The position numbers and the translations under genes are program-made. A stretch of DNA of 7,809 nucleotides, from contig JAEZCO010000119.1 of NCBI GenBank assembly GCA_023433505.1, forward strand, positions 1 through 7,809, given 5' to 3'. The notes under the pieces were generated by a model. That model saw only the letters and a program-made list of their open reading frames with translations, did no database searches and was not told the DNA's origin. Below, one piece after another: positions 1 to 6,142 of this stretch (its first letter is position 1; every line of letters begins with the position of its first letter). The stretch is from Bacillota bacterium (GTDB lineage Bacteria; Bacillota; Clostridia; Acetivibrionales; DTU013).

Positions 1-55
1 GGAACTGGATGACCTATATTTAAATCAACCGGTTGAAATAGTCATCAAATATTAG
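1..55 (+). CDS. 3' end of an unidentified upstream gene (partial)
   Basis: Reading codons from position 2 gives 17 residues, ELDDLYLNQPVEIVIKY, followed by TAG at 53-55. The composition is that of an ordinary soluble protein tail ending in a beta strand. The next gene starts 29 bases later with its own ribosome binding site (AAGGGAGAG at 71-79) and no terminator lies between, so the two genes are probably co-transcribed. If so, the upstream gene may belong to the same carbohydrate-related operon. The fragment is too short to name a family. The call rests only on an open frame to the window edge and on sensible spacing to the next gene. Confidence 0.55.
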   Translation, partial: ELDDLYLNQPVEIVIKY

Positions 56-84
56 GCGTAGATTAAGATCAAGGGAGAGTTTTT

Positions 85-2253
85 ATGCATATCGAAAATG
101 AGTACTACCGTGTTGAAGTGGATGCGAAGAATGGAGTCATAACCTCGTTGTACGTGAAGCAGTATGGATTTGATCTGATTGGGGAGAGCAGACTGGCTTC
201 AAATTTCAGGCTGTGTGCTCCGAGGGAAGATTATCTGTGCAATTATATCGATGGTGCGGCACAATCGGCCGGCTCGGTAAAAATGGAGGAGAGCCGCATA
301 ACGATTTTGTTTCCCGAGATGACTTCCGAGCTTGGTAAGCTGGATATCGAGCTGGAATACGCCATAACCCTTAAAGAGGATTATGTTTCGTTCAGCGCCA
401 GACTGGTTAATAACAGCCTGCTCAAGATCTCGGAATTTTGGTACCCGAGAATTGGTGGTATGACGGAATTCTGTGCGGGCAAGGAGGCAAAACTGTTTAT
501 CCCGGGGTACCAGACCATCAATGAATATACCCTGTTCAATAACTTTGCCGGAAGGAAAGGCCTGGGTGCCGAGGCTCCGGAATGCACTACCGATTATCCC
601 GGAAAGATGATGCCCTGGTGGGACCTGTACGACGAAAAATCCGACTGTGGGCTTTACCTGGGCTACCATGACGAGATTTTCCGGTATAGCTCCTGGCACA
701 CCTATTTGTGGCCTAACACCACCAGGCACAATGGCACATGGCCGACACCGGAGGAAGCAGGCTCGCCGGTGGGCGTAGTTTTCTCCCATGTACGGTATCC
801 GTATATCGCTTGCGGGGAGAGCTTTGAATCAGGGGAATTCATCCTCAGAGCCCATAAGGGAGACTGGCATAAGGGCTCCCTGTTTTACAGAAAGTGGTTT
901 ATGGAGAAATTCCCCTTCGACAAGACGGCAAGCTGGCTGAGAAAAGAGAGCGCCTGGTTCACATCCATCATATACCAACCGGAAGACAGGGTTGTTACAG
1001 ACTACGAAGGCTATGCTAAATGGTGCGAGGATGCCAGAGAATACGGTATCAACTGCTGTGAGCTTCTTGGATGGGATAAGGGTGGGATTGAACGGGATTA
1101 CCCCAGATATGTACCGGAGGAAAAGTTTGGTGGGAGGGAAGCCTTCCGCAGTTTGATGAAAAAAATAGACGGGATGGGCAGCAAGTGTCTGGCGTTTGTC
1201 AACTACAACATCCTGGATGGAAGCACGAAGTGGTTCGAAGAGGAGCTATGCCAATACAGGCACAGGGATGAATTCGGCCAGACTCCCAACTGGATGGCCT
1301 GGGGGGAAAGCACCCTGCTTGCCAGGAAGAATATAAGCGTCCGGCGGCACCTCCTGGCCTCCGTCCTTCCTCAAATGGAGGAGATACTGGAGAAGCAGTT
1401 TCTGAAGCTGGTGGAAGACGGCGCGCACGGCTTGCAGATCGACAAGCTCTGCGTAGGCTCCACTCTGGATTTTAACCCCCTCAATACTGAAAAGCCAGAT
1501 GTCGTAATGTGCGAAGGTCTGGTCAGAGCCATAGAACGGCTGCTGGAAAAATGCAGGAAGATCGATCCTTCTTTCTGTATTGCGGCCGAGGCGGTACAGG
1601 ACAGGCTGATCCCCTATATCGATGTGTACTATAGAAACTCCAACGCGCACCATATTTCTCCGCTGCGCTATGTATTCCCCGAATGGACGGCTTGCCAGCA
1701 TGTATGCACGGCTCATGACTATATCGGAATCAACGGCGCCGTCTTAACCGGTTCGGTCATCTGCGTGGAGCCGGAAACATACAGCGCTTCGGTGAAAAAT
1801 CCACTATGGGTCAGGACAGCCGAATATATCAGGGAAGTGGAGCGCATCCGGAAAGAACTGTTGGATATCATTTTCCTTGGCAATTACTACGATAACCTGG
1901 ACGCTGTCATTACGGAAGAGAAAAAGGAAAGCAAGGAGCCTGCAACTGGAAAGAAGGAGCTGACAGTAGGCGGCGAAGTTATGATTCCGGGCGGCGGAGG
2001 AGTTGCTGCTGCCGTCAGTACGGTTAACTCGCTTCATTTTAAGGTGCATGGAAACCGGGAAACTGGAAAACGGGCCATTGCTGTAATGAATCCGACTGAA
2101 GCGGAGATCCGATACACCTGGAAGTTTATGCACCGGGATGTTACAAAGGCCAGACTGTATGAGCCGTTCAAGCCGGTACGTGTTATTGGGCAAGGCGAGC
2201 TGCTGGTAGTAAAGGGTGAAGGCTTGCAGATTATTGTTGAAGAAGATACTTAA
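85..2253 (+). CDS. DUF6259-like, putative glycoside-hydrolase-type TIM-barrel protein
   Basis: This 722-residue protein has no signal peptide or membrane segment, so it should be cytosolic. The ATG at 85 follows AAGGGAGAG at 71-79. Residues 1 to about 270 look like an N-terminal beta-sandwich of the kind found before sugar-binding barrels (opening IENEYYRVEVDAKNGVITSL, with an aromatic stretch PWWDLYD near 177-183). Residues 280-580 read as a barrel with alternating strand and helix segments. DGAHGLQID places Asp453 at a strand end, and AAEAV places Glu502 at a later one; these are my candidates for nucleophile and acid/base, by inference only. A Lys/Glu- and Gly-rich low-complexity stretch (about 611-648) separates the barrel from a C-terminal beta domain. 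The overall layout matches my memory of DUF6259 proteins, which are poorly characterised and linked to sugar breakdown. Substrate unknown. Gene identity is certain, the family call is moderate. Confidence 0.8.
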   Translation: MHIENEYYRVEVDAKNGVITSLYVKQYGFDLIGESRLASNFRLCAPREDYLCNYIDGAAQSAGSVKMEESRITILFPEMTSELGKLDIELEYAITLKEDYVSFSARLVNNSLLKISEFWYPRIGGMTEFCAGKEAKLFIPGYQTINEYTLFNNFAGRKGLGAEAPECTTDYPGKMMPWWDLYDEKSDCGLYLGYHDEIFRYSSWHTYLWPNTTRHNGTWPTPEEAGSPVGVVFSHVRYPYIACGESFESGEFILRAHKGDWHKGSLFYRKWFMEKFPFDKTASWLRKESAWFTSIIYQPEDRVVTDYEGYAKWCEDAREYGINCCELLGWDKGGIERDYPRYVPEEKFGGREAFRSLMKKIDGMGSKCLAFVNYNILDGSTKWFEEELCQYRHRDEFGQTPNWMAWGESTLLARKNISVRRHLLASVLPQMEEILEKQFLKLVEDGAHGLQIDKLCVGSTLDFNPLNTEKPDVVMCEGLVRAIERLLEKCRKIDPSFCIAAEAVQDRLIPYIDVYYRNSNAHHISPLRYVFPEWTACQHVCTAHDYIGINGAVLTGSVICVEPETYSASVKNPLWVRTAEYIREVERIRKELLDIIFLGNYYDNLDAVITEEKKESKEPATGKKELTVGGEVMIPGGGGVAAAVSTVNSLHFKVHGNRETGKRAIAVMNPTEAEIRYTWKFMHRDVTKARLYEPFKPVRVIGQGELLVVKGEGLQIIVEEDT

Positions 2254-2416
2254 TATGAAACATTTTTACATCATAAAAGGAGAGATTCTATTTAACTGAC
2301 CTCTTGGATAAGATATAAAATTATATCGGAGGAAATGGTATAACCTGTATTTATATGTAACTGATGTGATGCTGCCACAAATGAGCATTCCACGATCTAG
2401 TAAAAGTGCTGAGTAG

Positions 2417-2447
2417 AGCGGCGAAAACAATTCTTTGTTACGCCGCT
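2417..2447 (+). terminator. hairpin, probable terminator after the DUF6259-like gene
   Basis: AGCGGCG (2417-2423) pairs perfectly with CGCCGCT (2441-2447). An inner AACAA/TTGTT helix closes a short loop after a small internal bulge. The downstream sequence TTATAATTGTAATTCTTT is T-rich but has no clean T run, so termination may be inefficient. The rest of 2254-2416 is AT-rich and holds no supportable gene; two ribosome-binding-like motifs there lead only to immediate stops. Confidence 0.5.
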
Positions 2448-2453
2448 TTATAA

Positions 2454-2482
2454 TTGTAATTCTTTGCAAAAATGAATATATT
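2454..2482 (+). promoter_or_regulatory. sigma-A promoter of the pRiA4b-like gene
   Basis: TTGTAA (2454-2459) and TATATT (2477-2482) are separated by exactly 17 bases, which predicts transcription starting near 2489. The promoter lies over the ATG at 2472, so that ATG would not be in the transcript and cannot be the start of the downstream gene. Confidence 0.6.
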
Positions 2483-2516
2483 GATTCTGAAAAGAAGAAA
2501 TGATAGCATATTTATC

Positions 2517-2525
2517 GGGAGGAGG
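2517..2525 (+). promoter_or_regulatory. strong ribosome binding site pointing to an AUA start
   Basis: GGGAGGAGG is the best Shine-Dalgarno sequence in this stretch. Nine bases downstream, in the frame of the broken gene, sits ATA at 2535-2537. No ATG, GTG or TTG is at a suitable distance; the next in-frame ATG (2568) is 42 bases away. Either AUA is used as a weak start or an original ATG has mutated to ATA. Confidence 0.6.
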
Positions 2526-2534
2526 CGAAGAAAA

Positions 2535-3669
2535 ATAGAGTACAACAAAAAGGTTTTAGATGTTTTTATGCGGCAGAAAAGCGCTGTAGCCGCAGTAACG
2601 CGGTTTACCAAAGAGTTTATGGACATATATCGGGCCGAGGGACGGAAGGAGAAGGACCTCCTGGAGGAATGCATCCGGCAAATGTTCCACAGATATTATT
2701 ATTCGCCGCTGGTGCCTGATATACCGTTGTCCCCCCAAACATCATTAACACGTTAATGGAAAGGGAGCTGGCAAAGGGTTTTGTTGCGCTGCCCATACTG
2801 ATACCTATATTTAAAAAGAAAGAAATTAAAGATATCCACATGCAAATCACCTGTTTCCGTATAGATGAGCACACTTTTATCAAGGATATGGAAACCTTCT
2901 TACGCCCATCGGGTATTACATGCAGCTGATCCAGCCAATTTACGATGATGTGTTCGATCTGGAAGAGGAGACCGACAGGCTGCTGGAACATATCGATGAT
3001 ATCCTGGAAGCACGGTTTAGCCTTTACCAACCTGCCAGTTCCTATGACCTGACCTCGCTGGGCGAAGCTTTGCTGGAAAACGGGAGAAAGCCGGAAAGAA
3101 AGCAAGTATTGGATAAGGATGCTGATGACGGGGAACTCCTGGCCATGGTGGAAAACGCCGAGGATTACTGGGATGAAGATCTGTATGATGATGAGTACGA
3201 CGACGAAGATGACGAGTACGACGATGAAGAAGATGATGAGTATGACGACGAAGACGATGAATACGACGAATCGGAAGAGGACGAATGGGAAGATGCCGGC
3301 AGGAATACGGTATCCGCCGGGATAAAAGAGCTTAAACCGGGCGGCAGCATCTACAGCTTCAAAGTAAAGCCACTGTGCAAAAAGCGGGCGGCTAAGGTCA
3401 TCAAGCTAAAAGGTATACAGACGCTGGATGACCTGTCAGATGCGGTCCAGTCGGAATTCGACCTGGAATGGGACCATCTGTATTCCTTTTTCATGAGCAA
3501 CAAAGCTTGGAATCGCAAAGCGGAATATTCCCATCCCCGATCCGATGGGAGGCCTGCTGATGCGGCAAGGATAGGCCGGCTGGGTCTTAAGCCGAAGCAG
3601 AAGTTCCTGTACCTTTTCGATTATGGCGATGAGTTGAAATTTGAAGTGGAAGTGGAGGATATTAGTTGA
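2535..3669 (+). pseudogene. plasmid pRiA4b ORF-3-like protein, disrupted by two frameshifts
   Basis: Three overlapping open pieces join into one protein. The first frame runs through the C6 run at 2731-2736 and stops at 2756. The second frame continues sensibly from there (PNIINTLMERELAKGF) to CCC at 2905-2907. The third frame continues from there (PIGYYMQLIQPIYDDV) to TGA at 3667-3669. Adding one C in each run gives 1137 bases, 378 residues plus stop. The N-terminal 150 residues or so are helical and unrecognised. Then comes an acidic spacer built on DDEYDDE units. The last 107 residues or so resemble the pRiA4b ORF-3 domain: an opening IYSFKVK strand, an aromatic DHLYSFFM segment, and near the end FLYLFDYGDELKFEV, matching that family's YDFGD signature. 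The function of the family is unknown. The intact downstream coding potential suggests very recent damage or homopolymer sequencing error. The ATG at 2920 lies inside the composite protein and is probably not a true start. Confidence 0.8.
3187..3273 (+). repeat. tandem 21-bp repeat encoding acidic DDEYDDE heptads
   Basis: Four consecutive heptads, DDEYDDE, DDEYDDE, DDEYDDE and DDEYDES, are encoded with one extra Glu codon between the second and third. Synonymous codons vary between units (GAT/GAC, GAA/GAG, TAT/TAC), so the repeat is kept at protein level more than at DNA level. It forms a highly negative, probably unstructured linker before the pRiA4b-like domain. Confidence 0.85.
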
Positions 3670-3709
3670 CTGGAAAACCAGCAATTGAGAGCCGTTATAC
3701 ATTCTTTCC

Positions 3710-3738
3710 TTGACGAAGGGCAATCTATTTAATAAAAT
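3710..3738 (+). promoter_or_regulatory. sigma-A promoter of the rhomboid-like gene
   Basis: TTGACG (3710-3715) and TAAAAT (3733-3738) with a 17-base spacer form a strong consensus promoter. The predicted start near 3745 leaves a leader of about 68 bases before the GTG at 3813. Just upstream, a small imperfect hairpin (CTGG-AAAA-CCAG, around 3670-3681) follows the previous stop codon but lacks a T run. Confidence 0.75.
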
Positions 3739-3797
3739 CAGTATAAGCTGAATGCGAGAGCATCGATGACAGCAAATTTAAACAGATAATTCCCTTC

Positions 3798-3805
3798 AGG
3801 AGGAG
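3798..3805 (+). promoter_or_regulatory. ribosome binding site choosing GTG 3813 over TTG 3807
   Basis: AGGAGGAG ends one base before the TTG at 3807, too close to use it. It lies seven bases before the GTG at 3813, which is ideal, so the protein most likely begins MNWLDKLEKRF. Confidence 0.75.
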
Positions 3806-3812
3806 ATTGCCC

Positions 3813-4613
3813 GTGAACTGGCTGGATAAACTGGAAAAGAGATTCAGACGCTTTGGCATCAGGGGTCTGATGAATTATATCATAGGCCTCAATGCCATCG
3901 TATTCTTTATGATGCAGGTTGCGCCTTCATTTGTATACAATCTGGCGCTGATTCCTGAGTATGTGCTGCAAGGACAGGTATGGAGGCTTGTGACATACAT
4001 CTTTATACCGCCTTCCACTTCTGCCATCTTCCTTATTTTTGTCCTGTATTTTTACTATATGATCGGCAGCAGCCTGGAGAATGAATGGGGGACATTCAAA
4101 TTTAATGTATATTATCTTCTGGGCATGATCGGCACCACCATAGCAGTATTTTTAACCGGCGGAATGGCCACGGCGGTATACTTGAACCTGTCTCTATTCC
4201 TGGCCTTTGCCTATATTTTTCCCAACTATCAAATCCTGTTGTTCTTTTTCTTTCCCATCAAGGTAAAATACCTGGCGTACCTGGACGCGGCCTTTATCAT
4301 TTACTCCATATTCACGGACAATCTGGCCGGCAAGGTGGCCGCCGTGGTATCCATCTTGAACTTCCTCGTATTTTTCGGCAAGGATATTTTTATCAGCCTC
4401 AAGAGGGGCAGAAAGAATTACCAGCGCAAGAGGGGTTATGTTGTCCAGTTCCCAAAGGATTATACGGTGCATAAATGCGAGATATGCGGCAGGTCGGAAA
4501 AGGATGGCAAGGACCTGGAATTCAGGTATTGCGTAGATTGCGAAGGCGATCACGAATACTGCATGGACCACTTGTATTCCCATGAGCATATCAAGGGAAA
4601 TCTCCTTCGGTGA
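3813..4613 (+). CDS. rhomboid-fold membrane protein, catalytically inactive, with C-terminal zinc-binding tail
   Basis: The protein has 266 residues from the GTG start. Residues 20-192 contain about six hydrophobic segments. GQVWRLVTYIF (54-64) corresponds to the conserved WR of the rhomboid L1 loop, and IGSSLENEWGTFKF (84-97) corresponds to the segment after helix 2. The active-site sequence GxSG of helix 4 is absent: the equivalent stretch is AVYLNLSLFLAFAYIFPN (121-138), and aligned on the FP motif the serine position is occupied by Val. The helix 6 histidine is missing too (LAGKVAAVVSILNFLVFFG), as are the loop His/Asn of GlpG. It is therefore a pseudoprotease by sequence. After a basic stretch (197-207) the soluble tail has CEIC (222-225), CVDC (240-243), C250, H253, H257 and H259, enough ligands for one or two zinc ions. 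A role in binding or stabilising membrane clients is an inference. The gene has its own promoter. Confidence 0.8.
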   Translation: MNWLDKLEKRFRRFGIRGLMNYIIGLNAIVFFMMQVAPSFVYNLALIPEYVLQGQVWRLVTYIFIPPSTSAIFLIFVLYFYYMIGSSLENEWGTFKFNVYYLLGMIGTTIAVFLTGGMATAVYLNLSLFLAFAYIFPNYQILLFFFFPIKVKYLAYLDAAFIIYSIFTDNLAGKVAAVVSILNFLVFFGKDIFISLKRGRKNYQRKRGYVVQFPKDYTVHKCEICGRSEKDGKDLEFRYCVDCEGDHEYCMDHLYSHEHIKGNLLR

Positions 4614-4624
4614 AACAATTAAAG
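4606..4624 (+). repeat. 19-bp direct repeat, left copy
   Basis: TTCGGTGAAACAATTAAAG is identical to 6124-6142. This copy spans the last codon and the TGA stop of the rhomboid-like gene. The two copies bracket the tetR-SMR-SMR module. A 19-base identity is not expected by chance in a window this size. Confidence 0.85.
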
Positions 4625-4651
4625 AATTATGGCGGATTTCTCTAAAAAGAC

Positions 4652-4680
4652 TTGACGGATGAAACCCGCTGTTTTATACT
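4652..4680 (+). promoter_or_regulatory. sigma-A promoter of the tetR gene
   Basis: TTGACG (4652-4657) and TATACT (4675-4680) are spaced by 17 bases, predicting transcription from about 4687. The operator at 4679-4694 overlaps the last bases of the -10 element and the start point, which predicts repression by TetR binding. Confidence 0.8.
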
Positions 4681-4694
4681 GGTTATATAGTCAG
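4679..4694 (+). promoter_or_regulatory. TetR-type operator upstream of the regulator gene
   Basis: CTGGTTATATAGTCAG is an imperfect 16-base palindrome (CTG..TATATA..CAG) centred on TATATA. It shares GGTTATATA with the perfect palindrome before the first SMR gene. Its position over the transcription start is typical for autorepression. Confidence 0.65.
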
Positions 4695-4716
4695 TCAAAG
4701 AAAGAATGTGATCAAT

Positions 4717-5313
4717 ATGCCGCGCAGCAAGGAGCAAAACAATGATCTTCGTGATGAACGCCGTAAGCAATTACTAAAGGCGGCGCTCAAAGTTTTTGCA
4801 TGCCGGGGTTATGCAGCAACAAAAATCAGCGATATTGCGATAGAGGCCGGATTCAGCCATGGTCTAATTCATTATTATTTCGAATCCAAAGAGGAAATTT
4901 ACATTGTGGTCGTGCAGCAGACAGCGCAATTATCACACGAAGCCATAGACCGCTTCCGGCATATGCAGGGTTCCCCGCTCGAAATTATCCGCATCTTCAT
5001 AGACCGGAATTTAAACTATCTGGATGCGGAAGAGAATGCGCTGCGATGGCTGATTATGATCCAGGTAGCAATTTCGGACTCAGTGCCGTCGGAGACAAAG
5101 GCACTGCTGCAGTCCAACTTTTACCCCATGGAGATGATCCAAAAGCTAATCGCCGAAGGCCAGAAAATCGGAGAGATTGTTGAAGGAAACCCTGAGAGGC
5201 TGGCAACGACTTTTTGGTCACTGATACAAGGGCTGATTTTGTTCCGGTATTATGCTGTGGGGAAACTACCCATGCCGGATGTGGAAATGGTCCTTCGGTT
5301 GTTTAAAAAATAA
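4717..5313 (+). CDS. TetR-family transcriptional repressor
   Basis: The 198-residue protein has the usual TetR length. The N-terminal helix-turn-helix is plain: RRKQLLKAALKVFACRGYAA leads into TKISDIAIEAGFSHGLIHYYFESKEEIY (about residues 35-62), with the HYYF-SKEE signature at the end of the recognition helix. The rest is the variable helical ligand-binding and dimerisation domain. A GTG at 4708 is in frame, but the weak purine-rich site AAAGAAAG (4698-4705) is too close to it and fits the ATG at 4717 better. The gene precedes two SMR-like genes in the same direction, with related palindromes in front of both transcription units. It therefore probably represses itself and the transporters until an effector binds. 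The effector cannot be told from sequence. Confidence 0.92.
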   Translation: MPRSKEQNNDLRDERRKQLLKAALKVFACRGYAATKISDIAIEAGFSHGLIHYYFESKEEIYIVVVQQTAQLSHEAIDRFRHMQGSPLEIIRIFIDRNLNYLDAEENALRWLIMIQVAISDSVPSETKALLQSNFYPMEMIQKLIAEGQKIGEIVEGNPERLATTFWSLIQGLILFRYYAVGKLPMPDVEMVLRLFKK

Positions 5314-5321
5314 TAATATTT

Positions 5322-5330
5322 TGCTATATT
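5322..5330 (+). promoter_or_regulatory. extended -10 promoter for the SMR gene pair
   Basis: TGCTATATT is an extended -10 element (TGnTATAAT-like). The -35 region 17 bases upstream (TTTAAA, 5302-5307) is weak. The predicted start near 5337 lies inside the operator at 5332-5347, the same geometry as at the tetR promoter. Read-through from tetR is also possible because no terminator separates them. Confidence 0.5.
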
Positions 5331-5331
5331 T

Positions 5332-5347
5332 TTGGTTATATAACCAA
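5332..5347 (+). promoter_or_regulatory. perfect palindromic TetR operator before the SMR genes
   Basis: TTGGTTATATAACCAA is a perfect 16-base inverted repeat, located 20 bases before the first SMR start codon and just before its ribosome binding site. It matches the imperfect operator in front of tetR in its central TATATA and GGTTATATA half. Binding here would block initiation at the extended -10 element. Confidence 0.75.
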
Positions 5348-5367
5348 TCAAAAAAAGGAGACGCCCC

Positions 5368-5697
5368 ATGAGTTCCACTTTCTTTTTAATTATGTCAGCA
5401 ATGGTCCAGGCCATTGCAACAGCATTGATCAAGTTGTCCGGCGATTATAAAAAAACCAACAAAAAACGGTTTTTTGCTATGTTTGCAGGCGCGATGCTGC
5501 TATACGGCGGAGGCTTTGTGTTCTATGCGCTGGGTTTGTCCGGATTGAACCTATCCATAGCACAGCCGGTGTTTTCAAGTTCTATGTTTTTGGTGACGGC
5601 ATTAATCTCCACATTTTTCTTCAAGGATAAATTAAGACTCCAGCAAATTGTAGGACTGGTGGTCATATCTGCGGGAATTGTGACTGTAATAAACTAG
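5368..5697 (+). CDS. SMR-like (EmrE/ArnE-type) small membrane transporter subunit 1
   Basis: A 109-residue protein with four hydrophobic segments, the size and layout of small multidrug resistance proteins. The ATG follows AAAGGAG (5354-5360) at seven bases. In helix 1 the sequence MVQAIATALIKLSG aligns with the EmrE segment around Glu14, keeping the LIKLS (LMKFS in EmrE) motif but with Gln in place of the essential proton- and drug-binding Glu. In helix 3, IAQPVFSSSMFL replaces the EmrE IAYAIWSGVG segment, losing the conserved Tyr and Trp. ArnE/ArnF lipid-sugar flippase subunits and other drug/metabolite transporters also carry Gln near this point, so the substrate may be a lipid-linked sugar or another neutral compound rather than a cationic drug (inference). 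It is followed after 14 bases by a second, related subunit, which suggests a heterodimer. Confidence 0.85.
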   Translation: MSSTFFLIMSAMVQAIATALIKLSGDYKKTNKKRFFAMFAGAMLLYGGGFVFYALGLSGLNLSIAQPVFSSSMFLVTALISTFFFKDKLRLQQIVGLVVISAGIVTVIN

Positions 5698-5711
5698 GGA
5701 GGACATAATTG

Positions 5712-6107
5712 ATGAAACTTAAAGCTATTTTACCGGTCATCATAGCCGCCTCCATCCAGGCGTGCGGCGCTGCGGTACTGAAATCGGCGGCATCTGAAAA
5801 GAATATACTTCTCATTGTCATAGCGATGGCGATTTTTGGCGGCGGATTTTCTCTATACTATCGAGGCCTGTCACAGTTAAAATTGTTCGTGGCACAGCCC
5901 CTTTTTTCTTCCACAATGTTCTTGTCCGCGACGCTTATTTCCATCCTGTATTTTAAGGATTCGGTTACGGTTCACCAAATTTCGGGCATTATTGGTATCA
6001 TTGGCGGAATGGTCATAATGGGAACTGAAAATCAGGATCAGCTTGCTGCCGGCAGCAAGGGGGCGGTTCCTTCTGTTTCTGAAGCAGTGCAGCCTGTATC
6101 GGAATAA
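5712..6107 (+). CDS. SMR-like (EmrE/ArnE-type) small membrane transporter subunit 2
   Basis: A 131-residue partner of the preceding gene. AGGGAGGA (5696-5703), overlapping the upstream stop codon, is eight bases from the ATG at 5712; the in-frame TTG at 5709 is a less likely start. It has four hydrophobic segments, with IQACGAAVLKSA in helix 1 again placing Gln at the EmrE Glu14 position and Lys at the conserved Lys. In helix 3, VAQPLFSSTMFLSATLIS closely parallels the first subunit (AQPVFSSSMFLVTALIS), so the two are ancient duplicates. About 25 extra hydrophilic residues follow the last helix (from GTENQDQL), absent in subunit 1. Unequal tails and tight spacing fit an obligate pair like EbrAB or ArnEF. 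Regulation is presumably by the TetR encoded upstream. Confidence 0.85.
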   Translation: MKLKAILPVIIAASIQACGAAVLKSAASEKNILLIVIAMAIFGGGFSLYYRGLSQLKLFVAQPLFSSTMFLSATLISILYFKDSVTVHQISGIIGIIGGMVIMGTENQDQLAAGSKGAVPSVSEAVQPVSE

Positions 6108-6123
6108 AGGCGGAAAAAGGACT

Positions 6124-6142
6124 TTCGGTGAAACAATTAAAG
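6124..6142 (+). repeat. 19-bp direct repeat, right copy
   Basis: This is identical to 4606-4624 and starts 16 bases after the second SMR stop codon. It runs directly into the hairpin at 6141-6160. It preserves the CGG-TGA end of the rhomboid-like gene, so rhomboid gene plus hairpin may have been contiguous before the module arrived. Confidence 0.85.

Noticed and set aside
199..789. Long minus-strand frame opposite the barrel gene
   Set aside because: It is a shadow of a strong plus-strand coding region, with a composition unlike a real protein and no ribosome site.
2472..2534. ATG 2472 as start of the broken gene
   Set aside because: It lies inside the promoter (-35 at 2454, -10 at 2477), lacks a ribosome site, and the added residues (MNILILKRRNDSIFIG) look non-coding.
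3165..3350. Minus-strand frame giving a Ser/Tyr-rich protein opposite the acidic repeat
   Set aside because: It is the mirror of the GAT/GAC/GAA repeat and has low-complexity composition and no ribosome site.
2920..3669. Independent 249-residue gene starting at ATG 2920
   Set aside because: No ribosome site precedes it, and the codons before it continue the same protein in frame (PIGYY before MQLIQ).
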